Under the pieces are notes generated by a model, which was not told the origin of the DNA, searched no databases, and was given only the letters and a program-made list of their open reading frames with translations. 64,000 nucleotides of DNA from Blastomussa wellsi (lineage: Eukaryota > Cnidaria > Anthozoa > Scleractinia > Plerogyridae), in the NCBI GenBank assembly GCA_947652115.1, contig OX393573.1, positions 1,022,138-1,086,137 on the forward strand, read 5' to 3'. Below are positions 13,301 through 24,052 of the stretch, piece after piece. Position numbers and translations under genes: made by a program. Position 1 is the first letter of the stretch. Each line of letters begins with the position of its first letter.

Positions 13301-14097
13301 TTTTTTTCAGTATTTTTCAGTAAAAAGTAATTAAAGTCTGTAAAGGTCAGCTGTTCCGTTCCTTTTTTCCTTTTAACGTTTGATCGACAGCCGTCGATAA
13401 ACACGCAGAAGATCTCTCTTTGTTCTAGCCATCTTATATTTTGTCGTCGGTTGATTGCGTGACCACGGTAAAGTACGCATCATGTAAATAATTGATCATG
13501 AGTCGAGTTCTTCCCCTTAGTATTATAAATTTCGAGGGTCTGAGTTTTCGAGGGTCTGAGTTTTCGAGGTCTGAGTTTTCGAGGTCTGAGTTTTCGGGGT
13601 CTGAGTTTTCGAGGTCTGAGTTTTCGGGGTCTGAGTTTTCGGGGTCTGAGGTCTGAGGTCTGAGTTTTCGGGGTCTGAGTTTTCGTTACACCCTTTACTT
13701 CTGGCCCGTCCCAACAGAATCAAATATTGCATTGCATTTTGAGCTGGAATACATGTAGTTTTCAACAAAAGAACACTTCTGATGAAATCATACGCTATTC
13801 ACTCGATTCTCACGAGATTGAAGCCACGGCACAATAAATCTCGATCCGCTTGATTTCGCTTTCATCTAATACAGTCAAAAATTAAGGCATGATCAAAGTG
13901 CAGAAGTTGACCTGAAGCAGATGACTACTAGGCGCCCGGCAGCAACTGCTATAAATCAAGAATTTTTCTTACCTTGCAGACCACAGAAGAACTGTTCTGC
14001 GGTGTATCTGAGAATGCAGCTCACAAATACTTGTTCGCAGAGCTATAGAACGCCCTCTGCGCCCAAAAATTCGAACTGCCCGACTTGCACAAAACAT
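4323..14097 (-). CDS. DLAT: Dihydrolipoyllysine acetyltransferase, E2 of the pyruvate dehydrogenase complex
   Basis: Transfers acetyl groups from lipoyl-lysine to CoA in the mitochondrial matrix. Twelve coding exons in order: 13973-14097, 11124-11197, 10365-10681, 9447-9635, 7395-7497, 7134-7174, 6860-6945, 6104-6241, 5650-5731, 5415-5570, 5059-5123, 4323-4452; total 1506 nt, 501 aa. Residues 1-60 are Arg/Ser-rich without acidic start, a mitochondrial presequence. A single lipoyl domain (about 73-150) carries ETDKA with lipoyl Lys112. A Pro/Ala linker leads to the E1/E3-binding domain (about 212-248, ending GPGGRV). The catalytic domain ends with DHRVVDG: His474 and Asp478 are present, so this is the active enzyme and not PDHX. 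An in-frame TGA precedes the chosen ATG. Intron 6 has a GC donor. Animal DLAT often has two lipoyl domains; here I find one. Intron 1 hosts a 2.4-kb foldback transposon and intron 4 a piggyBac-like element. Confidence 0.96.
7764..9337. mobile_element. piggyBac-like non-autonomous element in DLAT intron 4
   Basis: TTAA sits on both sides (7760-7763 and 9338-9341). The element begins CCCATTGACGCCTG and ends CAGGCGCCAAAGGG, so its ends read TTAA-CCC and GGG-TTAA as in piggyBac elements. The right end carries repeated GGGCGGTTACGGGCGGCACAGG units (about 9258-9330). The ORFs at 8650-8913 and 9017-9358 do not resemble a transposase, so it is non-autonomous or decayed. It is about 1.57 kb. Confidence 0.65.
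11263..11402 (+). repeat. Left subterminal tandem repeats of the foldback element
   Basis: About eight copies of a 15-17 bp unit reading GAAAACTCAGACCCC or GAAAACTCAGACCTC. A second smaller cluster of four lies at about 11683-11741. The same unit recurs inverted at 13530-13685. These look like subterminal transposase-binding repeats (inference). Confidence 0.85.
13530..13685 (-). repeat. Right subterminal tandem repeats of the foldback element
   Basis: About nine inverse copies of the same unit, reading GGTCTGAGTTTTCG. Copy number and order differ slightly from the left arm, so the two arms have evolved separately since insertion. Confidence 0.85.
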
Positions 14098-14327
14098 TCC
14101 AAATCCCTCTTGTATTTGTCACCAGATTTGTCACCCCAGGTTCTTGCCTGAATCCACGAAACACAATTTTCTTCATATAATCGAAAATAAAGTGTCCTAT
14201 AAACTCCCATAGTTCTTTGTGGTCGTGAAATGAGGAATCCTGGGACGGTTTCCTGGATACAAATGGCGGGCAAACAACAATCTATATAGCATGATGTTCT
14301 TGTTTATGTGCAAGTAGACTTCAAACC
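14098..14327. promoter_or_regulatory. Bidirectional promoter interval, DLAT / C8orf34-like
   Basis: 230 bp separate the start codons of two divergent genes, so both 5' UTRs and core promoters, unless there are upstream non-coding exons, must share it. I see no clear TATA box. This is inference from gene geometry. Confidence 0.6.
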
Positions 14328-17300
14328 ATGAGTGCACAACAAGTACAATTCTACTTAGAAAGACACCGCATAGGAGCTTTATTTGAGGTAACGATTTAGA
14401 TCTGATGAGTTGGACTCAATTTTAGCTTTATACTATCAATGAAATATTACACGCATAAAAAGACGTATACCGTTTGTTTTCTGTTATTTATCGATTACGC
14501 TGATAAATCAGCTTAGCATTTTTGGATAAATGATATTAAAAAGAAAAGAAAACTGCGTTTGTAAAGTTTCAGTGTTCCGCAACATCTAACCAATTTTATA
14601 TTTTATTGAAGATTTATAAATGATATAAGCTTAACAACGTCCATGACGTCAGCCATTGACTTTGTTATTAATGTATACCAGCCAAAAAACTATTGGCTGG
14701 TGAAACAAAGAGCTCTTTTGTTTAACTTGTTGGCAGTTTAAATAACAATCACAACGTTTTGTAGACAAATATCTTCCCTATATATTTCCAAAAATGAGAA
14801 TTTGGTGGAATGTAAAGAAAATAAATATTTTCTCATCCCTATTTTTCTTAAGGAGATGGTTACATTGATCAATGTATAGGGGTTTCAATAAAATATGATG
14901 GAGGCAGCTGGTTTGAGTAGAGTAATCAACTGTTTTTTGGGAATCTTTCTTTAATTTCTTCAAATTTAGGAAAAAAGTATTTGACTTTTCAAAGCAAAGT
15001 AGAGCGAAGTTGCCTTCACTTTTCATTGGCCGTCAGTGCTTGTTAGAAACACTGAATGTTGTTTTTTAAGGACCTGATGGCCAAAGTAATCAAGGACACG
15101 CCTGAAGATCCAATTGCATATCTGATAAAAGTCTTAAAAAGGCTGTTTTCTGAAGGAGGTGCTAAGGTAAGATTAATTTTCTCTGGTCAAGGGAGCAAGA
15201 TTAATTTTAAAGTTGTGTGGTTCCAGAAAATCATGTGGAGGATCATTGAAAATTCCAAGGGGTAAAGGAGTCTTAAAGGCCAAAATTTTAAAAGGAAAGT
15301 ACAAACCTAATCTGAAATTGCCAGGGGGAGTATACAATGATATTTTTTTTCTGGAACAACACATTTTTTCTTGCCCAACACTGGAACCTGAGTCTCTGTA
15401 TAAGTTATCAATTTGCCTATTTTCATAACATTACAAAAATATATAGGGCTTAATATATGGCAAGGTGACCTCTGGAAACCACCAGGCTTATAGTTGAGGC
15501 CACCTCGTACATCACAGTGTTTTAACAAAAGATAGTGCCACGTGTGCGGCTTGGATAAATTGCTGCTGGTAGCCATGAGTGATATTTCCACCCATTTATT
15601 CTTGTATAATCAAGTGAGTTTGTAACACTTGCATTAATTAACCTGATGCATAAATGTATATTTATTTTATTTCTAGCAGGGTCCAGGGTCATCATTGCCA
15701 CCATCGGGATCAAAGACATCATTTGCAAGATCACTGGGCCTTACAGGGACACCAGTCGCAAGACGTTCATTTGACGAAGGTACAACTGGGCATATTTAAT
15801 ACCTTACTACCGGTAATATACACCTGTCATCTGAAGTACCACAATTTTACAGATTATAGTTTTACAACTCTTTGTGCTGTTTTACTCAACACTAGGCAGA
15901 GGTGTTTTAGCCAAGTCTTGGGCCGGTCCTGATTCACACACTGAGGGATCAAAGTTTCGTCCAAGCAGTTCATCTAAAGCTGCGGGCAGAGACTACCCTC
16001 GTCCCTGGCTGAGTGGAAGCAAACCAGCAAAGAGTATTGATGCTATAGTCGACAGGGACAACATGAGACCACCAGCGAGGAAAGGTACATGTGGTGTTAG
16101 CTTTATTGCGTGCAAACTCCAGGGTGTAACTACATGTAGGATTATTGGGAGTGACCAGGGTTTTCCTTTTCGGCCAGCGACCAGTGATTTTCACCACATG
16201 TGAACGGCTCCGTCGCCGGCAACTAAAAGAATCCTTGCTATTATATAATTTAAAAGTTATATCATTTATACAAGCTTTCTCTGCCAGCTTCGCTTTCATC
16301 GACTTCAACTTTATTTGAAAAGGAAAACCCTGAGTGACCTGCCAAAGCTGTATATTTCGGCTTCAGGATTAATGCACTTTGGGTGATTTTTAATGTGCAG
16401 TGCATGGTTTCTAATGGTTAGTGCTTTAGACCCCTAGGCCCAGTTGTTCAAAGGGTGGAAAACACTATCTACTCGATAAAAAATTGAAATATTGACTTTA
16501 GAAACAAACCATACACTTCATCCAACAGATAGCGTTGTCTGTTCCTTGAACAACTGGACCCTGATTGAGAGGAAATTCTTGTACATTGTCACACCTACTC
16601 TCTCTACCAAGGATGTAAATTGCATCTCAAGTAAATTTCCAGTTGTATGGGTGTTACTTAACCCATGATAACTACTTTTTTTTCACATTTTCATTGATAT
16701 TTCACTACAGTGTACATTATCGTGCTTCCTAGCACAAACGTTTTTGTAATTTTACATTATCCCATTGCCTACAGCATTGCAATCTTCTAACCCAACATTT
16801 TAATTTGACTCTGATTTTTGCCAACTGTAGCACCTTCCTATAGTGATAATGAGAAACCTCAATGGAATCACAAGACTGCAGTACCATCGCATGATTTTGA
16901 TGAGTGGTTCAACATGCAGCAAAGTGCAACAAAGAGTACTGACGAGGGCTTGAGGTACTATAAAGGATGTGAGTGGAGTTTAGTTTTTTGACTACTGTAT
17001 TTATTCGCCTATAAGCCGAGCGATTTTTGCACCAAATTAAACTGAGAACTGGTAAGATTTGAACAAGATTTTGGGTTAGGCTTATAGCCGAGTATTTCTG
17101 CCAAAAAATATTTTCTACTTGTTCTGCGAGAGTATAAATTGAAGGTATATTTGGCTATAAGCCGAGCGATTATCAATAAACACAAATTCGTAGTCGTATG
17201 CAAAATCATCATTGGTCATTTACTTTTATTTAAGTGATGGCTAATTAAATATTAATATTATTATTCACCTTGTAAATTGTGATCCTGAATTTGAAATGCA

Positions 17301-20300
17301 GAGGCCTGTATTGGGTAATGGTTAAAATGTTTCATGTGACATATTAATATACCTTTCATATGATGTATTAATACCTGGTAATACTGAGAGATCCAGTATT
17401 TAACAAAGATGATTTGCTGTGCATTGAATGTCAGTAGATCAAGTTCATTTGCATGTTGGATACCAATCTTGTTCCAGAGCCCGTGTTTTATCCATTTTAT
17501 AGCTTTCAGTGTTTCAAAAACTGGAAACAGGTTATGGGTTGATTGTGTGCATGCATTGTAGATTGTACGTAAAGGAACAAGTTTTCAACAGCCACTCAGC
17601 TTGGGCCATTTTTTGGTGGGCTTGTGGTTTAACTCAGATATCTTGATTTTTGATGCTGGCCAAAAGGATCACGGCCTCTGGGGACGAGATTGGTTAGATA
17701 TACTATGGTTTAAATTTATCTTATTGTTTAAAAACTTTTACTTATCCCATGCATTAGATACAGCTGTAATTCTAGCTTTGCCTTATATCTACATGATTGT
17801 AAAAGTTGGTCGTGTCAGAAAGTGTGTTGTTTATAATTTAAGTTCAGTTCTTGTGGCAAAAAAAAGCTGCAGAGCATCCAAAAAATATTTGTTAATAATT
17901 TTTTACTGAATTCTTTGTAGCTTCTTCATGGGGAAGAAATGGTGAAATGGTAAGTGTATTTCATTTTTTTAATGTTTTGACATGTATTTCAAATTCTCAA
18001 ATGCCTCTCATGCTATTTTTTTTTAATTTTAATTTCACAGGAAATGCCAGCAGAAAGAGATGTGATCTACAATCGACGAGCTCCATCGGCGGGTGCAGTC
18101 GACTATAATTATACTGATGATAGTTTAGAAGCGGAGTTAAACATGGGAATGCAAATTAAAACCAGGGAGGAAGAGAATGACTCATCATCTTTGGCATCTT
18201 ATGAGTAAGTATTTCAATTATCAGGGACAATTTATGGTAATTGGTAGGGGGTTCATTAAGGACCACGCACCGGGCAAATTGACCGGCTGTTAACGAGACT
18301 TAGCGATGACATTGCCCGGCTGTTTTTGTTTTCTCTGTTTACTTTCTTTTATAAGAAAAACTTAAAATGCCTGGCTGAAAAACCCTACTGACCTCCTGCA
18401 CATAAACTTAATGAAACCTGAATAGATAATCCACATCGTGAAAATTAAGGGAACGTATTTGTCATGCTGAGGAAACCAATATATATTTGAATGTCTTTAC
18501 AATGTCTGTATCAACAAGTACTCTGTAGGAACTTTTTTAATTTATTTCAAGCATTTTTGAAATAAATTGTCATTTGGCAACTTTCAAAATTATGTTTTTA
18601 AAGTTAATGATGTGATTCATTGCTTTGTTTAAGATCCAACAGGTCAAGAAAACAAAAGGCTCGACATGCCGCTGAGGAGCATCGCCGTCAACTGCAAGCT
18701 CTGCTACTGAACAAAAGTCCAAGTAGACGAGATATGAATGGAATAAATGATAGCGAAGATCTTCATGATGATGGCACAGAATTATTAGGTACCATAATCT
18801 ACACAGCAAGAGTAATTCAGCAACATGCAAAGGACTGTAAATGGGAAGTGCAGTGGCCTAATGGTTCGTGCACTGGGTTCGAGTCCCTTGCCAGGGCACT
18901 GCGTTGTGTTCTTGGGCAAGACACTTTGCTCTCACTGCGCCTCTCTTCACCCAGGTGTATAGATGGGTACCAGCGAATTTACTGCTGAGGGGTAACCCTA
19001 TGTTGTGATTTTGGCCAAGGCATGTTACCCTCACATTGCTGTTTTCTGTGAGTTCTTAAGCTGATTGCAGACCTTTATTTCCAAATTGTCTATAAAGACG
19101 TCATTAATAAGTCAGATTCACCAACATGTAAACAAGTTAGCAGGACAAATACCATGCTTGCTTTGTTTAAAGCTCTTTTTGGAGTTGATGTTTGTGTAAT
19201 TTGATTTCACCAGAAAATGTTGATGAGCTGGAATCCGAAGGAGTGCAAAACTTCAATAGCACTGGAGCAAAACTTTCCAAGGTGACTGGACTCTTTTTAA
19301 AACAAAATGAAGAAGAAAAGCAAGCCCTGATAGTTAATCACTCTTCTCTGGATTAACTAACATCTACTTTCTCCTTACACTATTAATACATTGTAAAGCT
19401 GATAGTTGATGAGAATTAAGAATGTCATCAACTAGGAGATACTACCTTCAGTTGATTTTCCACAAAATTCTTGAAACTAAAATTTAATTAATATGTATTG
19501 CTTGAACCGTAAACAATGCATGTACAATGTACACTGTAAGTGCACTGATTTCAAGGCAAGATTTGCTGGGTTCAAATATATAGCTTGTAGAGATTCGACT
19601 GTTCACTCTCTAGCTTTCTTTATTGTTGTTGTCTCTGTGTTATTTACCTGCAGTCTGTGAAACAAGGAACAGCAACATCAGAGTCAATACGAGTTAGCAT
19701 ATGTGCAAGATGTGCCAAGTAAGTTTCGCGGGTATATATAATATATATTAACTTGGAAATAATCTTATGCCATGCTTGTGTGGTTGTGCTTGTGAGGATG
19801 TGTGTGTTTGTGTGTGACTAGGGAGGGGAGGGGTGTGGAGTCAAGTTTCAAATGTTTTTGGGATGTAGGGGATATGACATGTTGACTTGCCATAAATGTC
19901 CTATTGATCAGGGTAAGAAAATGGCTTTATGTGTCTCCACATGTGGCACGCTGGACATTGCTGTTTGTAGCAAGATGCTTGTGACATGGACCTGGTACAG
20001 TAAATGACGTAGCTCGTCACATGTCACACTGATTGGTGTGTGGAAGGAATGGGTTCGACTCCTGTTGGGGACTAAGATTTTCCCTTTGTTCCACACTTGT
20101 GATAATAGGAATGACATCTTTCTCTTTTTCATTAATGTTCTTGCAGAATTATCACTGGCCAGCCAAGTGATCGAAAATCAGATGGTATGAATATTTATGT
20201 GATAATTAGTGTTATTATATCTCTCTTCTGTGTCCCAAAGACCAACAGTGTAACGAAAAAAAAAAAAGAAATTTGATGCATGTATTGTAACATCACCCCA

Positions 20301-22836
20301 AAAATAACAAGGAAAAACAACTTCCATGAAAATAGTAACATTGGATAAAGGAGTATCCTTGAAAAATACTATCATAGCACTTGTAATATTCTGATGGTTT
20401 CAACTCCTTTAATGCAGTACAAACAATGCACCTTTATACAGACTTAAAATTAGACTACAAATATTTCTGACGTAATTTATCTTAAAGTTCGTGCAGGGAC
20501 AAAGCAAAAAAGCTAATGCAAAAATTGGTGGCCGGGCAACGCAGGAAATTTCTTTCTCGTGTGCTCTGTTTGAAAGCATTGTTATAGACTAAAGCTTAAT
20601 GACCTCTTGTTCTGTTTCAGCTGGAAGTGTTTATTCAGCAAGCGAAGGTAAGATTAACTCAGCAATGTATACAGTAAGAATTTTACCAGAAAAGTAAATT
20701 TTGCAGTTTTATAAGAGAAACCTATAACAAAGGTTTGTATAATATCCGTTTTCATCCTCACCATCGTTTGACATCCTCACTTCCTAATGAGTTCATGTCA
20801 TAATTTGTCGCGTGCTATTCTACAAAATAAAACCATTATTAAAGGGTGTTAATACTTCTGTAAAAAAGACATTCCTACTGACAAACTGTTATGGTTACTT
20901 TACTTTATTGCAGTTGACGACAACCTTGACAGTGTTTCCCAAGTAGGAAGTACGGTAAGGCTTTTTATTGTTGTGTTGTCTTTTGACTTCATTCGACTCT
21001 CTCAGTTTAGCGGGATGTGTGTTGGCTTAGTAATGGCTATATATTGCGCTCAACTCCAGATCAAGCGGCCAGGGTTTGCATTGTTTTTTTGTGGCACTAT
21101 ACTCTCATAGAGCCTCTTCACCCAGGTATAAATGGGTATCAGCAAATTTAACGCTGGGGGTACGATGGCCGAGCGTCCCATCCAGGGGGGAGTAGAAATA
21201 CTCCTGCAGGTCACGTAATGCTACAAAAATCAGGATACTTGAATGTGCCGGCCTGATGCGCCACTAGGCCTGAGCGATGAAGTCTTACAATGTTATTGCT
21301 TGTTCTTCTCAGACGGGACTTAGCAGACCTAATGTTTGGCCTTCAGGATTCGACTCAGAAAGTGAGTTTAGTTTGCAGGTTTATAAAAGTTTAGGAACCA
21401 ATTGAACCAACGAGAAATCAAAGTCATTACACGGGAACGGTGCCAAGCGTGGGAAAATGCACTTGATCAACTCAAAAGTGCTGGTCGTTTTGAATTGGAA
21501 TTGATTGGCTGGGTAGTTGGCACGACTTTCTTAACCAATCATAGAGCGTGGTTTGAGCAAACCACAGAAAGCCCGATGGTTTTCAAAGCTCAACTGAAAA
21601 CTGTTTTAACCTTCGCGAAACCAACTTTCTCACAACAAATAGCTTCTCTGAGGAATGACCAGGTGAATCTTCTGAGTTTGTTGGGAAATCGTTTTATATG
21701 AGAAGACAATAAAGTGTATTTTATTTTTTATTCATTCTAGGTGATTACAGCCCGCGGAAAGGACAGCACATGTGGCAGAGTCCAAGTAGATCGCCAGTGA
21801 AGGGAAAACACATGTTCAGGTAAGACCCGAGAGAGTAATGACTAGTAATGGAATCTTGGTGCTAGAGTGTGACCATTCAAATGAAAGCTATTGAGCACTA
21901 CTTTCATGTGGTACTGTTTGTTATGCTGTACAAGGTGGTTCTAACTTTGAAGTCTGTGGATGAAACCCTAGTGTGTGACCATTCAAATGAAAGCTATTGA
22001 GAAGTACTGTCATGTGGTACTGTTTTACAAGGTGGTGCTAACTTTTTAGTTCTTTTTGGCTAGTTGATAAAACCAAGCTGTAATTACCCTTATTTGTATG
22101 CAATTTTACTCGTTGTCTGTTTACAAATGTAAGCGCCACATGTTTTGCGTCTTTTAATTTTTTTAGTTTCTTGTTTTTCCTTTTCAGGGGTGGTTCCTTT
22201 ACCACTGATCAGCCGGACAGTTCCAGACCCCCAACGGCCTCGTCAAGCCGTAGCGACCTGGTGTACTCGGGAAAACCGGAAAAGGCCTGGAATTTCGACG
22301 GATATTCATCCGACAACGACGTAAGGCTTTATTTTGGTGTTTTCTAATAATTATGCTACTACCACCCTAACTTAAAAACTTACATTGAATGTCTTATCAT
22401 TCCAACTTAGACCGAAGTTAATTATGACCGAGTGGGGTCCCCTGAGTTAAGAGGGAGTCGGCCGTGGAACCGCGCACCATTAGAAAGTGGCAGTGAGGCA
22501 GACTGGGACACGGGAAGAGGTAAGACCACGTTGGGTGGGGGGGGGGGGGGGTGGTTGAAATTTTCTATTTTCGTGAAAGTGAAAGGCATTAGTAGGGTGA
22601 TTGTTCTCTTTGGTATCGGCTCACCTAACGCTCCTCGTCACGCAACGTTTCTTGTCACGCAACGCTTCTTGGAGAGACAACAGTTGCAGGAGAAAACAGC
22701 CAAACCGTGTCAAACGAAAAGGAAGTTTTGCCTTCAAAAATAATTATATTCGTTGTTTGTTTTTCTTTCAGCACGACGGGCTCCTGTACGGGGATATCCT
22801 CGTTTTAACAGCGCGGACGAATCTGACTCAACTTAG
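14328..22836 (+). CDS. C8orf34: C8orf34 (VEST1)-like protein with N-terminal RIIa-type dimerisation domain
   Basis: Eighteen coding exons: 14328-14387, 15071-15166, 15680-15779, 15896-16084, 16831-16968, 17921-17949, 18041-18204, 18634-18788, 19214-19281, 19654-19718, 20147-20184, 20621-20647, 20914-20954, 21313-21361, 21741-21819, 22188-22320, 22411-22519, 22772-22836; 1605 nt, 534 aa. Residues 7-45 (YLERHRIGALFEDLMAKVIK and on) match the RIIa-like docking/dimerisation fold and the start of vertebrate C8orf34. Further collinear matches are PQWNHKTAVPSHDFDEW, a basic and Gln-rich helix with QLQALLLNKSPS, an acidic stretch, and VSICARCAK. The rest is Ser-rich and probably disordered. Function is poorly known in any animal; the RIIa-type domain suggests binding to an amphipathic helix partner. 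Exon 3 has a TAGCAG tandem acceptor. The stop is supported by exon 18 closing in phase, but the 3' end follows vertebrate sequence less clearly. Confidence 0.88.
16437..16561. mobile_element. Short MITE in C8orf34-like intron 4
   Basis: Ends GGCCCAGTTGTTCAAAGG and CCTTGAACAACTGGACC are inverted repeats about 125 bp apart. The interior shows weaker symmetry (CTATC...GATAG). No coding capacity. Confidence 0.7.
17008..17172. repeat. Repeat with CTATAAGCCGAGCGAT units in intron 5
   Basis: CTATAAGCCGAGCGAT occurs at about 17011 and 17156, with a related GGCTTATAGCCGAG between them. Probably a small decayed transposon; boundaries not certain. Confidence 0.5.
18847..19008 (+). repeat. tRNA-derived SINE copy in intron 8
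   Basis: Sequence resembling a tRNA A box (GTGGCCTAATGGTTCGTGC) then a B-box-like GGGTTCGAGTCCC, followed by a body with CTTCACCCAGGTGTATAGATG and a GGGGTAACCC tail. The same body recurs at 21021-21255 and 49215-49410 and on the opposite strand at 30680-30890. Not a functional tRNA: the cloverleaf is not closed. Confidence 0.65.
21021..21255 (+). repeat. SINE-related copy in C8orf34-like intron 13
   Basis: Shares the CTTCACCCAGGTATAAATGG, GGGGGAGTAGAAATACTCCT and related segments with the copies at 18847 and 49215. The promoter-like 5' part is degraded. Confidence 0.6.
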
Positions 22837-23012
22837 CGACTCGCGCGAAGATGCTGCTTTAATTGTTGATTTTTGTTAAAAGAGACGGTTATGCTCCGTG
22901 CATTGTGTTCCACAAAATTTCTGGGGAAACTCGCCTCTCTACAATGTCTCCAATGAGGCAAATTAAGGGGCTGTTGGAAAGAGGTGGTTGTGCAGTTGTA
23001 CGGAATGGTTAA

Positions 23013-23452
23013 AGTGCACCTAACCCCAAAATATTTTTTTCGCTAAAATAAACCTTTGCACCACTTCGAAAAGCATTGCACCTTTCGTTTCTCCTTTTTA
23101 CCAAATTCTGACTACTTATAGCATTCAAAAGTTACGAAAAACTGTACATCGTTTGTTCCACGACCGAGTCAGAAGGGGCGTGGGTCTATTCCTGATATGA
23201 CGTCACAAACTGATTTGCATGCATGTTTACAAAGCCTTGATGCGATGCAAATCAGTTTGTGACGTCAAATCAGGAATAGACCCACGCCCCTTCTGACTCG
23301 GTCGTGGAACGTATGATGTACAGTTTTTCATAACCTTTGAATGCTATATATAGTCCGAATTTTGTAAAAGGGAGAAACGAAAGGTGCAATGCGTTTGGAA
23401 CTGGTGCAAAGGATTATTTTAGCGAAAAAAATATTTTGGGGTTAGGTGCACT
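23013..23452. mobile_element. TTAA-flanked MITE with about 200-bp terminal inverted repeats
   Basis: TTAA occurs at 23009-23012 and 23453-23456. The left arm (AGTGCACCTAACCCC...) and right arm (...GGGGTTAGGTGCACT) are near-perfect inverse copies through landmarks GCATTGCACCTTTCGTTTCT and GAGTCAGAAGGGGCGTGGGT, meeting around a short loop near 23230. TTAA targets occur in piggyBac and Kolobok groups; the ends here do not start CCC, so I leave it unassigned. Confidence 0.85.
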
Positions 23453-23879
23453 TTAATTTTACAGGGATTTCTAACAGTGATTTTGATTGGTCTGTAAACG
23501 AGCGATCTGGACTTCCGTGGCACATGCGCAGAACCACAACCCTTCTTTAATTTCATCTGCATTGTAGAGCAAAAAAACCTTTCTATAATCAATTCTGCCC
23601 ATTAAAACCTGCGGAATAAAATCTATCAATTTGCATACTTACAGAGTTACAAAAAGTGTATACTTATTGTCTTTGTAGACTTAAAAAATGAAATTTTCAC
23701 TAATGTGCGGTAATTACCAAGGACTCGAGAGCAACTAGGATCTAGGTTATTTTTAGAACTTTTTTAGAACGATTTTACGTCGAATTTGGCCCGTTGTTTT
23801 GTCCACAAATTTCAACTGAATTTGAGAAGAAATAGCGATTGTTTAAGACATCTTTCTGTATATAAAGACACACGACGCA

Positions 23880-23998
23880 CAATTCCTTGATTCGCTCCGA
23901 CGAAGGGCTAACGCTCGAAACGTCAGCTTTTGAATCTCTTTACGGTGGCCAATTGACATTATCAACCCAGTTGATAAAACCAAATTATATTGTTATAC

Positions 23999-24043
<45 letters not shown>

Positions 24044-24052
24044 CTATTCATT
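23880..24052 (+). mobile_element. Penelope-like terminal repeat fragment with hammerhead-like core
   Basis: A dispersed unit also seen at 32625-32772 (minus), 50411-50573 and 53693-53945. It includes CGAAACGTCAGC, CGGTGGCCAATT, ATCAACCCAGTTGATAAAAC, CGACGCAGCACCACAG and ends near ACCCCCTCTATTCA. Such units lie at ends of Penelope-like retroelements in corals (recalled knowledge, not verified here). No reverse transcriptase is present. Confidence 0.6.
23889..23936 (+). ncRNA. Candidate degenerate type I hammerhead ribozyme motif
   Basis: Reads GATTCGCT, CCGACGA, AGGGCTAACGCTC, GAAA, CGTC, AGC, then GAATC. Stem I can form from GCT/AGC plus GATTC/GAATC, stem II from GGGC/GCTC. The core CTGANGA has one U-to-C change here, but the copy at 50471 reads CTGAAGA, so the family consensus would be intact. 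Stem III is minimal and one nucleotide before stem II stays unpaired. Activity of this copy is unlikely. Confidence 0.45.

Larger units (their letters stand above)
11258..13693. mobile_element. 2.4-kb foldback DNA transposon (MULE-like) in DLAT intron 1
   Basis: The element starts GGGTGTAACGAAAACTCAGA and ends with the inverse, CTGAGTTTTCGTTACACCC. A perfect 10-bp duplication TTTACTTCTG flanks it (11248-11257 and 13694-13703). The arms are inverted copies for roughly 850 bp: matching landmarks include GATCGACAGCCGTCGATAAAC near 11535 and 13382 and the GAATCGACACAGTC region near 11890 and 13100. Matching fades near 12120 and 12870, leaving a loop of about 750 bp. Both arm ends contain clusters of a 15-17 bp subrepeat (CCCGAAAACTCAGAC). 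I see no transposase, so it needs one in trans. Long TIRs with a 9-10 bp duplication point to the Mutator group, but this is inference. Confidence 0.85.

Noticed and set aside
13523..13768. Repetitive ORF with [10 protein letters not shown] units on the minus strand
   Set aside because: Translation of the subterminal tandem repeats of the foldback element.
4323..14097. The E2-like gene as PDHX (E3-binding protein), which also has one lipoyl domain and about 500 aa
   Set aside because: The catalytic DHRVVDG with His and Asp is intact, which PDHX lacks.
18789..18988. Extension of C8orf34-like exon 8 as a longer ORF
   Set aside because: It reads through a good GTACCA donor into a SINE.
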